From Chelonoidis abingdonii (lineage: Eukaryota; Chordata; Testudines; Testudinidae), in assembly GCF_003597395.2 (NCBI RefSeq), contig NC_133770.1, positions 90,309,899 to 90,373,898 of the forward strand: 64,000 nucleotides of DNA. The letters run 5' to 3'. The position numbers and the translations under genes are program-made. Below, piece after piece: positions 37,869 through 49,175 of the stretch (positions are counted from its first letter, which is position 1; each line of letters starts with the position of its first letter). The notes below the pieces were generated by a model. The model saw nothing but the letters and a program-made list of their open reading frames with translations, was not told the DNA's origin and searched no databases.

Positions 37869-38655
37869 NNNNNNNNNNNNNNNNNNNNNNNNNNNNNNNN
37901 NNNNNNNNNNNNNNNNNNNNNNNNNNNNNNNNNNNNNNNNNNNNNNNNNNNNNNNNNNNNNNNNNNNNNNNNNNNNNNNNNNNNNNNNNNNNNNNNNNNN
38001 NNNNNNNNNNNNNNNNNNNNNNNNNNNNNNNNNNNNNNNNNNNNNNNNNNNNNNNNNNNNNNNNNNNNNNNNNNNNNNNNNNNNNNNNNNNNNNNNNNNN
38101 NNNNNNNNNNNNNNNNNNNNNNNNNNNNNNNNNNNNNNNNNNNNNNNNNNNNNNNNNNNNNNNNNNNNNNNNNNNNNNNNNNNNNNNNNNNNNNNNNNNN
38201 NNNNNNNNNNNNNNNNNNNNNNNNNNNNNNNNNNNNNNNNNNNNNNNNNNNNNNNNNNNNNNNNNNNNNNNNNNNNNNNNNNNNNNNNNNNNNNNNNNNN
38301 NNNNNNNNNNNNNNNNNNNNNNNNNNNNNNNNNNNNNNNNNNNNNNNNNNNNNNNNNNNNNNNNNNNNNNNNNNNNNNNNNNNNNNNNNNNNNNNNNNNN
38401 NNNNNNNNNNNNNNNNNNNNNNNNNNNNNNNNNNNNNNNNNNNNNNNNNNNNNNNNNNNNNNNNNNNNNNNNNNNNNNNNNNNNNNNNNNNNNNNNNNNN
38501 NNNNNNNNNNNNNNNNNNNNNNNNNNNNNNNNNNNNNNNNNNNNNNNNNNNNNNNNNNNNNNNNNNNNNNNNNNNNNNNNNNNNNNNNNNNNNNNNNNNN
38601 NNNNNNNNNNNNNNNNNNNNNNNNNNNNNNNNNNNNNNNNNNNNNNNNNNNNNNN
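37869..38655. other. Assembly gap, 787 N
   Basis: Run of undetermined bases inside the left half of the Penelope-like element. Apparent ORFs of about 285 codons spanning it on both strands are artefacts. Confidence 1.
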
Positions 38656-39240
38656 CCTCGGTAGGTCTATTTTGAACTTAGGCAGATGGTAGTTACATCG
38701 TGACAATTACACTTCTTTGACCGTGGTGTCTAGAAAATGGACTCCCATGTAGATGGTCCAGGCGAGGGATCGGTGGGGATGGCAAAGTTGTGAAATCGTG
38801 GTGGACATTTTTTCTAAAGAGTCCTCCGTCCATGGGTCAGATGATGAGATGTCATCAATGTAGCGGTAGGTAGAGGAGGGGGTGTGAGTGGACGAAGCTG
38901 AGAAGCGTTTTCAGTCAGCCTAAAATATGGCATATTGTGGGACATGCGGGTGCCATAGCAGTGCCAAGATCTGGAGATATATTGTATATCGAAATAGTTG
39001 CGTGTGAGTTCAAAAGGCACGAGTCGCAGCCAGTTGTGGCTGTGGCATCCCTCAGGGATACTGTTCCTGAAAGTTGTATTCCATCTGTGTGTGGGATGTT
39101 TTGTGTAGAGAGCCCTCTACATCCATGGTGGCTAGGATCGGGTGTTTTCTGGGAGTACAATGAAATTGTCGTTTCCTCAGAAATCAGTGGTGTCACGGAG
39201 ATAGCTGGGAGTGCTGGCATAGGGTCTGAGTAGAGAGTCT
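38656..39240 (-). pseudogene. Penelope-like reverse transcriptase fragment
   Basis: The minus strand encodes, in shifting frames, an RT palm segment. Reading from 39240 downward: a stretch starting TLYSDPMPALPAIS, the relic EDLSTQNIPHTDGIQLSG-like text, CHILG, then a YIDDI catalytic-type motif at 38862-38848, and near 38735 VHFLDTTV. Frameshifts separate the pieces. This part of RT is missing from the plus-strand copy to the right. Confidence 0.8.
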
Positions 39241-41325
39241 GCATATCAAAGTCCTAGTGAGAAGAAACTTGCAAAATACAGACAAATATCATCTCCTTTC
39301 AAATGCAACAACAGATGGACAACATACCTAAACGGACTAAGGTAAAAACATCCACTGCTACTACATAGCTACACAGACCACAGTGAAGAGATTATGCCAT
39401 AACTATCAAGAAACTGAGGAAAGCATTGATAGGCATCCTATACAGCAAACAGGAACCATCCAAAAAGAGCTCTCCACCTGGAGACTTTCATTAATAACCA
39501 ACTTCAATAAAAATTGGACTTCACTAAAATAAGAACAGGAGATCTTACAGTAACTCACTTCACCTCTCTACAAAGGAAAAAGGACGTAAGCTGTCTAAAC
39601 TCGCTACCTGCCATGGGGCCACACCGTGGTACCCCTAACCCACCCAGCAATATGTCAATACTATCCAACTAACATCAAAGCCCAGAGAAAAGTTGTCCTA
39701 TTCGGGGAACTCTCTTTCTGCCGGCCACCCAACCAAAGTGATACAGTTCTGCGGGCCATCTGGAAGCCTACTATCGCTCTCTAACGACTCAAAGAATACT
39801 TCCAGACAACAATGAACAGTGCACTGATACACAGGTACCCCTTCCACCAACAGCCAAGAAAGAACTCCCACATGGACCCCTGAGGGTTAAAATGACAGTC
39901 TGGACCTATGACATTGATATGCTTCAGCCCACGTGCACAGGCAGAAATTGTGAAAAAACAACATTGCTTGCCTTATAACCTAAGTCATGCGAACGCATGC
40001 CATCACATCACCCCCCCTACCACCACCATCTCAGCCTCAGCAAACCACATCTGAATAAATATCATCACCCAAAGAGGCTGATAAAGGAGGTGCTCGTTGC
40101 ATCCATGAACAGGTATCGCACTACCAAATCGGAGGTGCCAGACAATCATCCAATAACCCCAAATTCTACCAGGCCACTTCCAATCAGAAATCCAACTCGA
40201 AGGATACACTAAGAAACGACATCCTAATATCAGCACACCCGACCACTACCTCCAACAACAACGGAACCAAATCAAAATACCCTTCGAGGACCAACCAGGA
40301 GTTATTCTAATCTATACCAAGATCTACAACCCAGGAAATCCTGACACCCCACATCATCTCCGGGCATAATCGGAACAACATCTCAACTGAAGGAACTGTC
40401 TGGCTATCGATGGACTCTCCACTGCAGACCAACACTAATGCAACCACAACACATCCCATCCTGGAAGTGAGCAACAAATTCACAGGTCTTGGGTGGCAGG
40501 CCAAACGATGCCCACAGACATCTGACTGAAACATATTCCCAACCAGCAACTGCACACCGGCCACATCAGGTCCTCTAGATAAAAGGAACCATCCCAATGA
40601 CAAAAACCATCGAATGACCAACATCTGCCCACATAATCTACTCACCAGCGACACACCCATCACACAGGACCTAACCAGATCAGCCCACACACCCGACAAC
40701 TAGGTCTCCATATTCCACCGTCGCAAAAGTCCACAATGTAAATACGCCCAAATAATATGACCAGCCCAATGCCCCCCATCGATGTCAACACATCTCGCCA
40801 CCACCTCGGAAACCAGTCCTTCTAAATATGCAAAAGCGATAAATGACGACACAAACAGACATATAAGGGAAGTGGCACATATACACCACAAAACCTGTCA
40901 GGACAGCAGCCAACTCTACACTCTCCCAACTGGACCCACTATAGCAAGACCTTAGGTGGCCATCCTGCAGCAAAAAAACTTCAGAGACCAGAACTTCAAA
41001 AAGAAGACTTGCTGAGCTTTCAGTTTCATCTGCAAATTTGACACATCCAATACAGCTCAGAGACTAACAGACTCGTGAATGGCATTGCCAAATTACAGAA
41101 CCACTCAGTTTCTCCTCCTTGGTTTTCCACACGCTCAACTGCTAGAACAGGGCCTCATCCTCCCTGATTGAACTAACCTCGTTATCTCTAGCTTGCTTGC
41201 TAGCATATATATACCTGCCCCTAGAAATTTCCACTACATGCGTCTGACGAAGTGGGTATTCACCCACGAAAGCTCATGCTCCAAAACGTCTGTTAGTCTA
41301 TAAGGTGCCACAGGATTCTCTGCTG
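39241..41325 (+). pseudogene. Penelope-like element, plus-strand copy lacking RT core
   Basis: The plus strand is colinear with the chelonian Penelope-like family I recall: an N-terminal region (about 39560-40420, e.g. 'aagaggctgataaaggaggt' near 40070). The sequence then jumps at about 40425 past the RT palm to the thumb/linker (about 40445-40700, 'cttgggtggcaggcc'), the GIY-YIG endonuclease region (about 40710-40980), and the 3' UTR ending 'ggattctctgctg'. Dozens of single-base deletions break every frame. Endonuclease catalytic residues cannot be read reliably. Confidence 0.75.
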
Positions 41326-41337
41326 CTCTTACTATAT
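41326..41337. repeat. 12-bp target-site duplication, right copy
   Basis: ctcttactatat, same as 37726-37737. Confidence 0.85.
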
Positions 41338-41425
41338 GTTTTGTACCATGTCTAACCCAGTGGGGCCACGAGTCTCATTTGGTGCTTTTTAGATGCTACC
41401 AGAATACTAATATTAAATAATAATA
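41338..41425 (-). repeat. MIR SINE, right part
   Basis: 'tgttttgtaccatgtctaac', 'ccagtggggccacgagtctc' and 'ctaccagaatactaatatt' continue the MIR interrupted at 37737. Without the insertion, 37565-37737 joins directly to this part. Confidence 0.75.
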
Positions 41426-42611
41426 TGTAATAAATGATGGATTGTCTGTTGACCATTCCTGCTCTTTCTTGGAGATGGAAGCCACCTATTGTAATAGAAA
41501 TAGTAAGTAACAATAAAAACAATGCTTTGACAGCTTGTTTATGCATACAGGATGCATTGCAAGCTTTGCAGGTGCAATTACTTTGTGGCACAATTAATGT
41601 CACTTAAATGTCCAACTAGCTCATTGCACACAGTTATCAGGTAATTAGACATCTAAGTGATGTTAATTGTGTGAATAAATAATTGTGGGTGCAGAATTGT
41701 GGTTGGGGAAAAAAGGGGGGGATATGGGCTCTATATATAGTGTGGAGAGAGAGAGAAAACTATCCCCACTCTTGGGCTGTAAAGCACATTTCACTTTTAC
41801 GTGCAAAGGTGACTTAGAAAGGCAAAGCAGCAAGCATATCATTACGTTGTTATCTATCCTGTGTAGGCATGAAGGGCACAATTCTGCTTTCCTTACCTGT
41901 GTGAAATTCCCATTGACATCCCATTGACCCCTGAACAGTGATTCATGGAATCAAGTTCTGTCATGTGGGTATCAGAGAAACCATCCCCTGGACCACAGCA
42001 TCAGGCAGTTTAATACATACTTGTTTTGAATATATCTATATGTACGCACATTAATGCTGCATGAGAGTTTAACAGGTATGTGCTATTTGTGGTAGGAGTT
42101 TTTTTTATTTGTAGCTATATTGTTATGTGGTGCTAGTGCTGATGATGATCAGGGCTGAGGCCAGCAAAACCTTTCACTTTAAAAATATTCACATGTTAAA
42201 AGGGATAAATTTGCAAACAGTGCAAAAATTCACCATTTTCAATATTGAATAAGTTTTCCAAAGGAGGAAAGGGTGGGGGAGTCAGGAGAGTGAGAAATTC
42301 TCCTCCTCTTTTAGCCCTTCTATTCAAAATCATGAATTTATCTCCAACTGAAGTGAGTTGTTGTGGGGGGGAGGGTGTTGAGAAAGAGAAAACGAACAAA
42401 ATGACAGCAGTGTAATTGTTTTCCACATGTAACATTTCTTAACAATTACTGTAGCTCTTAAATTTTGCAAAAAATTTTGCTTTTCTATAAATCCAAAAGA
42501 ACAACCCTTCCCTGAACCCTTCAGTACTTTGTGTTACTTTTCTGTAGCTCTTCCAAACAGGACTATGCAAAAGATCAGCAGTAACCACATACCTTTCAAT
42601 GTCATTTAATT

Positions 42612-42690
42612 TGGGGCTTGAGCCAAAGCATAATGAAGCAGGTGGGAATCTTCCCATTGACGTCAATGGGCATTGGATCATCAGGGCCAT
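42612..42690. repeat. Short palindromic MITE
   Basis: The left arm (ggggcttgagccaaagcata and following) pairs loosely with the right arm (tgggcattggatcatcaggg). The centre is cccattgacgtcaatggg, an 18-bp perfect palindrome containing TGACGTCA, the cAMP-response-element consensus. Confidence 0.7.
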
Positions 42691-45600
42691 CATCGGTGAT
42701 GCGCTTCTGCTGTATTACACAGATTCACTGATCAAGACCCTGCCCCGAGGGAGAGCAACAGGCTGCAGCCACTGTTTTAACTTATGGGGTATAGGAAAGG
42801 CTGCCTCCAGGCTTTGCCTCCGGTGTGCAGGGGCTTCCATGTTTAAAGCTCTCCCACAGCAGACTAAAATTTCATTGAGAGGGTTGTGTTGTGCTCTCCA
42901 TGAGTCTGTGCTGTTCTCATTACTGTCACCGGGAGTGATCTGTGGACATGAAGAGCAGAATAATCATACTTTGCTTCACCGGAACATTTTCAGTCCCTCA
43001 TTGACACCAGTAGGGCTCCACACATGGTTACAGTTAAGCACATGTTTAATGGATTAGCTTTACTGGGACCAGAGTGCTCAGCACCTTACAAGATGGGGCC
43101 TTCCCCTACTGGTGGACTCTTGTGCCTACGTGGAGTTCATTGGACTGTAGGGAGCCACATGGCTGGATATGATACAGGCTCCAGGCCACAGGGTCCTCAC
43201 TCTGATAGAAACAAAACTATTTTGTAACTTTTACCCTGCACCTCATTACACCATCCAAGACCTACTCTTTCATTGTCCAACTCCTCCAAGCCATGGCCTG
43301 TCCACATGACTCAGTGAAATAAGGTAGCTCAACTGCATAAAATACTCCTTCCCTCTGTGTATCACCTGTGTCACTCACTGGTTTGGTGACTCCTGTGTGT
43401 CTCCAATAAAATTCAAGGGCTTCAGATTACAGAAAACAGCTGCACATGCTTCATCTGGGTTAATGCATTTATGTCAGGCTCAGGGCTCTGGGTAAGTGCC
43501 AAGAGCCTAGATCAGCTGTTTTACCGGAATGATACTGCTGTAATGAAACCCTGCATTATTGTGTTGCGATTATTTTTGCTTGCAGCTGGCTGTTCTCTAT
43601 ATATTTTTACTGAAGTGAGATGAAAGTATTTTGTTCTTAAAAATAGAAGTTTCTTTTCTGAATCATGCAGAAGCTTTGAATTACATGTTCTGTCTATAAA
43701 GGGTGCTTCTCTAGAAGCAAGAATTTAATTTCAGAGAAAATAGTAAATAATTTTAAAAAAAAACCCTCAGAAACACAAAAGCTAAAGTGTCCTGAAACAT
43801 GAAATAAAAGACTTCCTGAAGGAGGATAAGATTAGCTATTAGAGTACTACACAGCAGGAAAAACAAGATTATTTTTCAGCAGCAAGCCACTTTCTAATAG
43901 CAAGTTATTGTTAAAGCTGTTCTTGTAATTTGGAAATCCTTTCTGTATAGAAATAGAAGAATAGACTTGGGTGTTTTAAACTGAAGAAAAATGCTTCTCC
44001 AGCCTTGAATCCCTACATTAGCATCCATTCAAGCCCCTTCAAAGGCCTATTCATTTAAATTCTTTCAAGTAACAGCTCTCTCAGGTTCTCCAGTCTGATG
44101 GCAAAAGGTAACTGAGTGCAATCATTTATCTTTAAATTGTTCCACTGTGCTCTTCTTCGTGTTCTTGTTAATAATGCCAGGTCTCCTAGGAGCTATATTT
44201 CATGCAATTTCATTGCATATGCTTTTTGTGTGACCTTACCTGCTGTTTCCTTGGGGAAAAAAAGCTGAAATACCAACATACCTTAATTAAAACCTTGATC
44301 TCAAAAGATATTACTATATGTTTTTATTAAGTAAATAATGAGAGCACTTAATCGTGTCTCTGCTTTGTCATGGCTTTTGTAATTTAGAAGTGGTGACACT
44401 GAGTTTTAAAGCAACTCTGCAAAGGTGTAGACAAATCCATGTGCCTATTTGCAGCTTTCAATGAATCATAGAACTTTTCCTTAGTACCCAGGATGTTGCA
44501 TGTTTGCCATACAGATGAGATGGAAGGGTTTAAATACTGGTTTAGTGCCCTTTGTGAAGAGAAATATCTTAAGATTTTACCTTTAATAATGTACCAATGT
44601 TTTACCACTTCAGAAAGAGAGAGTACATTTTTCTCCCCTGAGTGACTATTTTTTTTAACTGATAAGTTATTTCTAGTCCTTGTCTATTGCAGTTGGAATT
44701 CAGAATGAAGAAAAAAATTATTAATCAAAGACAATGGAGTGAGTCTCTTTTTGTTGTTGTACAGGAAGTGGAAAGGAAGGTATGAATTTCACATGTGATG
44801 CAAAATGCTACTTTCCACGTTTCTTACTGGCATAGACAAAGCCACCACAACAAAAACTTTTCCATCACAGAGATGCAGCCCATTAGTTTATGCTGTTACT
44901 TTCCTTGAAATAACATCTCTGCACAAAACACTCTAAGCTTTTGTACAAAGATCCCATGTGGCCCCAATCCTTCAACTGATTCTGTGTGGGCTGATCTTTG
45001 AGTGGGAGAGCTTGGATAGTTATAGTAGTTATGCTATTCTCCCATTCCACCCCTCAGTTGTTTGGCACTAGAGATGTGCACTCCAGCTGATAATTCTGTT
45101 TCAGGGCATCATAGGATGCCACTGTTTGGATGCTCTGTGGCTATTGGGCCATCTCCCAATTTTTGAGATTGCATAGTGGGTGAAATCAGCATTTTACATG
45201 GCTTTTTTTTCTTTTTTGGCTAGTTCAGCTAGATAAGATCCTGCATTAACGAGTGGTTATAACCAGCTGCATCTGGGATTTCTTAGCTGTTATTCACAGA
45301 ACATTTCTTTTTCCTCAGAAAATCTTGATATTTTCATCAGTAGCTTTCACAAAACTTAACAAATGTCCTGCTCTCACATAATGCAAAATTGCAGCCAGTA
45401 GCACAATTTGATTTCTTCCTCCAACACCGAAGGAGTGATAATACCATGTTCTGCACTACTGATTTTCCGTTAGAAGGAGCTCCATTAGGCAGAGGCACAA
45501 AGGTGAGGGGGGAAAACAAACTGTCTTCTCACCAGTGTCTTCTCCATTCCATTGCAATAATTCCTTCAACATCATATTGCCAATGATGCGCACACACAAT

Positions 45601-46775
45601 CACACAGTAAACTCCTTAAATACAGCTGAGAGCTGTCCTTTTTTTGTGAGTCTGTTAAATGTGTCGCTGATTGGATAACACTATGCTCAGGAAACTTGGG
45701 TATGTTTAGTGGAGTTAAAAAGAACCAGAATGCTAATATGCTACGGATAATAATGTTCAGAGAGTCCTAGTTCAAAGAGCTGCAGCTATGCAGAGGAGTG
45801 TTAAAATCTCTGCTGTTGTGATCCATTAAGGAATATTTGCAACATTTTGTATATTCGGTAAAAAATAACTAAAAGGCCATCAACTAAAAGTGTTTTAATC
45901 TTGCACAATTTGAAACTACTGATATGCTTAGCTGTACAGAGTTGGAGAAAGTTATCAGAATCCCCACACAGACTCCTGTAAACCTCACTGCAGGGATGCA
46001 GCACCTTTTAAGGTAAAAGGTACCTTTTGCTGAAAAAAATATATATAACTTTGTAAGCCATCTATTTGATAGAGCTTATGGGTAAGGCTGAGGACCTGGG
46101 TCTTAGGATGGAGTAGTTGGGTATCTATTTTGCTGCTGCATTTTCTGACTGGTGTGCTAATTTTTTGTGTGAGTTATGCTGATGGGTGTAATCCTTACAT
46201 GGATTATCTGTAAAATTGTTGTCAGGATACCTGAGTTTCAAGTATAGGCTTTTTTTTTTTCTTCTTCCTTGTGTATATAAAATTCAGATAAATGTAAAAC
46301 ATGCCAATATATTTAGGAGATAGTAAACCACTACACAATTATCCTTCCAGTTCACAAAGTGTCAAAATTTGCACCCAAACTGTCTGAGTCACCATGCAGT
46401 TGAATACAAATATTAAGTCTAACAGAGCATAGAAGGCAGATACATTTGGAGTAGATTTAACATCTGCAGCAGGTCTGGTTTTCAGCAAATCCAAAAGACA
46501 TCCCTGGATTTCAGATCTAAGATTAAACTATAAAATTGTTCACAAGGCATATTGAATTCCTGTTCAGATCTGCAAGATGTAGTTTAGGGCTTCAGACACA
46601 TACTGGAAATGCCACAGCAGCATGGAGATATTAATTAGTATAGCTTCTGTGGGAGCATTCCAAATTACTGTCATTCTAGAGTGAGTCTAAAATAAGAATT
46701 AGCTTAATTTTACAGTCAGATTTTGGTGAAACTTGCCAAGCTTGTTACCCACTACATAAGGAAAAAAATGGTTTC

Positions 46776-47413
46776 TGTAGGGAGGAGGACTCACCCCTGC
46801 AGCACCTCCTGCTGGTTGTCTCTGGGAATTACCTCATCCAGCCTCCAGAACACCCTCTGCAGGCCAGTCTCCCACTGCCGCTTGGCCCCCATGTCCCTCC
46901 CCTTATCTGGGGTGCTGCCCTCCTGGCAGTAACCCCTTTCTCTCAGGGTCTCCCCTCCCTGGGGAGCCCCCACCCACTGTCCCCACCTAACCTCAGTATA
47001 AGGCTACTGCCAGTCATTGTGTAGCTCCCGTGCCTTGGGGCAGACTGCAGTATCAGCCTACTCATCACTGGCAAGGTTGGGTTTAGACCTGCTGCCTTTG
47101 CCTACCTCTGGGCTGCCCTGTGCAATCCCCAGTTCATATTTGCCTTATGCTAGGCCACAGCCTGGGGCTTTCCAGGCTGGAGCCTCCTCAGTTCCGCTGG
47201 TCTGGTCTGGTCCATCTCCCGCTACAGCTAAAGGAAGACTGCTGAGCTCCTGGCTCCCAGCCTCTTATATAGGGCCAGCTGAGGCCTGATTGGGGCGTGG
47301 CCCAGCTGCGGCTGCTTCCCCAATCAGCCTATTAGATGCTTTCCCTGCCACAGCCCTCTCCCAGGGCTGTTTTAAGCCCTTAAGGGCAGGAGCGAGGTAA
47401 CCACCCTGCTACA
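46776..47413 (+). mobile_element. Probable solo LTR, 638 bp
   Basis: It begins TGTAG and ends CTACA (perfect 5-bp inverted ends, TG...CA) and is flanked by gtttc and gttcc, a likely 5-bp target duplication with one change. A TATA-like cttatataggg lies near 47265. The body is C/T-rich and GC-rich relative to the intron, with a run of short unrelated ORFs only. No internal viral region is present, so it is best explained as recombination between two LTRs. Orientation is based only on the TATA-like box. Confidence 0.7.
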
Positions 47414-47769
47414 GTTCCCAAAAAGCCACCAAAGTCTATTACATAATTCAGGAAAGAGTGAAACCACTCTGAACATAATATGTTGAGCGGTGTACAAGAA
47501 TATTGCTTTTCTTTGTGAGAATTGCATGTGTGAGAGCAAATTTGTCCGTCTCTTTTTTAGAACTGTATGTAGACTAGATACCTTTCCTCTTTCTTCAGGT
47601 CTCTACACAATACAGCTCTGAACCAAGGAAATCTCTTTTATAGGCTGACAATTGCCATGCTCCAAAACCAGAAAGGAAAAGAGCTTCCGGTCTTACTCAC
47701 CTGCCTGTTATCTCCTTAGAAGACACAGTATGAATATGGAACTTTCTGTGCCCTGATTTATTTATCCTT

Positions 47770-48587
47770 TGGGATGCTATCTTGGGGTGCCCAGAACTGT
47801 CAATTACCCTATTACCCCTTGCCTCAACAAGAGAGAGACTTGCTTGTGCTTAATTGGTTGTCAGCTCCCTAACCACCAGCAGCTCGTTAGCCAACCAACC
47901 AAACTCCTCAGGCCTCTGCCAGCTCTAACTTTGCTTTGCAGGTTAAAAATAGGCATACACCCTGTACCTGAGCCCCTCTGAAAGTGCCCTCTTGCAGTGT
48001 GTCCAGCCCCTGCCACTGGACATTCACAGAAATTCCCAAGGGAAGAGAATACACACAGCTTGCTTGCTACAACTCAGGATCGGCACTGTGATATATTTAT
48101 AGTGAAACAATCAGAAGTTTATTGTCAAAGATTAAGATTTAGGAGAGCGAGTAAGGGTAATGAGTGGAAACAGAAATGTTTACAGATTAAAACAAAAGTA
48201 GAACATGCATCTTAGAGTAACTTAATTTTAACAAGCTAAAATCCTTGTCTAAGTTAGTTTCTCAGCTAAAGCAATCTCCTAGCATCATCAACCCACATGG
48301 CTGGGATCCGCCATTTATGAATTCAAAAAGCACTGTCTTTTTGCTCCCTCCGTGAAAGGTAAAAGGTGCTGACCCTATCCTCCAGTTATAGTCCACTAAA
48401 CCTTTGAAACGCTCCTCTAGACAAAGTTCTTTTCCTCCTGCTGTTCTTCCTTTCCTTTTGACTTTCCATCCCCCCTCTTGACTTGTATGTAAATAGGGCT
48501 TCCATTGTTTGTCTAGGCACATTGATGAATATACATCCTCTTATCTGGCAAAACCAGTTTTTCACCTCTCTGGGTAGTAACACCTTG
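47770..48587. repeat. LTR-retroelement-like fragment, left part
   Basis: 'ggcatacaccctgtacctgagc', in parts, and 'ccactggacattcacagaaa' recall chelonian endogenous-retrovirus LTR sequence. No coding region and no clear LTR ends. The sequence is interrupted by the hAT element at 48588. Class is inferred from memory of family style. Confidence 0.4.
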
Positions 48588-48905
48588 CAGGGGCGGCTGT
48601 AGACATTTCGCCGCCCTAAGCACGACGTCATGCCGCGGGGGGTGCTCTGCTGCTCGTCGGTCCTGTGACTCTGGTGGACCTCCCACAGGCGTGCCTGCGG
48701 AGGGTCCTCTGGTACTGCGGCTCCGGTGGACCTCTCACAGGCATGCCTGCGGAGAGTCCGCTGGTCCCGCGACTCCACCGAAGGTCCACCGGAGCCGCGG
48801 GACTAGAGGACCCTCCGCAGGCATGCCGCCGAAGGCACCCTGCCTGCCGCCCTCCCGCCGACCAGCAGAGCGCCCCCTGCGGCATGCCGCCCCAAGCACA
48901 CATTT
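48588..48905. mobile_element. GC-rich nonautonomous hAT-like element with internal repeats
   Basis: It starts caggggcggctgtagac. Near-terminal blocks ccgccctaagcacg...catgccgcgggg (left) and gcggcatgccgccccaagca (right) are inverted. It contains two direct 52-bp units (48673-48724 and 48725-48776) and one inverted copy (48783-48827). The expected right terminus (complement of the start) is missing, so the right end looks truncated. No clean 8-bp duplication was found. It is strongly CpG-rich compared with the intron. Confidence 0.75.
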
Positions 48906-49175
48906 GGCTTGATACAAGCTATAAGGACATATTATCAGTATATAGACATAACTTTTTAAATATCATCCGTACATATATTCCACAATGATATTAATGACCA
49001 GCATGATCTTGTCTTTCATTTAAGATCTCCCATGACATTCTTTATAGATCAGTACTATGATATCTGTGTGTGGGATGTACTGTCAGGCCAGTGAGGGGCT
49101 ACTGTTACAGAACAGTGAACCCTTTGCCAGGTGGCATTGAGGAGTTCTTAGGGACACAAACCCTTCTGTATGTAT
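48906..49175. repeat. LTR-retroelement-like fragment, right part
   Basis: 'gtgtgtgggatgtactgtca', 'ggccagtgaggggctactgt' and 'gtgaaccctttgccaggtgg' look like the continuation of the fragment left of the hAT element. Assignment is tentative. Confidence 0.4.

Larger units (their letters stand above)
37738..41325. mobile_element. Penelope-like element, head-to-head inverted insertion
   Basis: The left end (cagaggggtagccgtgttag and following, 37738-37868) and right end (about 41240-41325) are inverted copies of one terminal repeat. The shared block is 'gaagtgggtattcaccca' near 41250 and its complement near 37840. The left segment (37738-about 39240) is the 3' half of a Penelope-like element on the minus strand, including an RT YIDD motif. 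The right segment (about 39240-41325) is a plus-strand copy. Both meet at about 39240. The whole is flanked by a 12-bp target duplication within a MIR, so it behaves as one insertion. Penelope-like elements encode an RT plus GIY-YIG endonuclease and often insert as partial inverted arrays. It is non-functional here. A sequencing gap hides 787 bp of the left copy. Confidence 0.85.

Noticed and set aside
37832..38706. ORFs of about 285 codons on both strands
   Set aside because: They run through the 787-N gap. Undetermined codons made them look open.
42599..43057. 152-codon plus-strand ORF
   Set aside because: It begins inside a palindromic MITE, has no family motif, no splice context and no conserved pattern I recognise. 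Chance ORF.
48673..48827. CRISPR-like array
   Set aside because: Repeats are adjacent 52-bp units without spacers, one is inverted, and the genome is vertebrate.
48665..48988. Overlapping ORFs of 60-130 codons on both strands around 48.3-49.0 kb
   Set aside because: They come from the GC-rich, stop-poor hAT element and its internal repeats.
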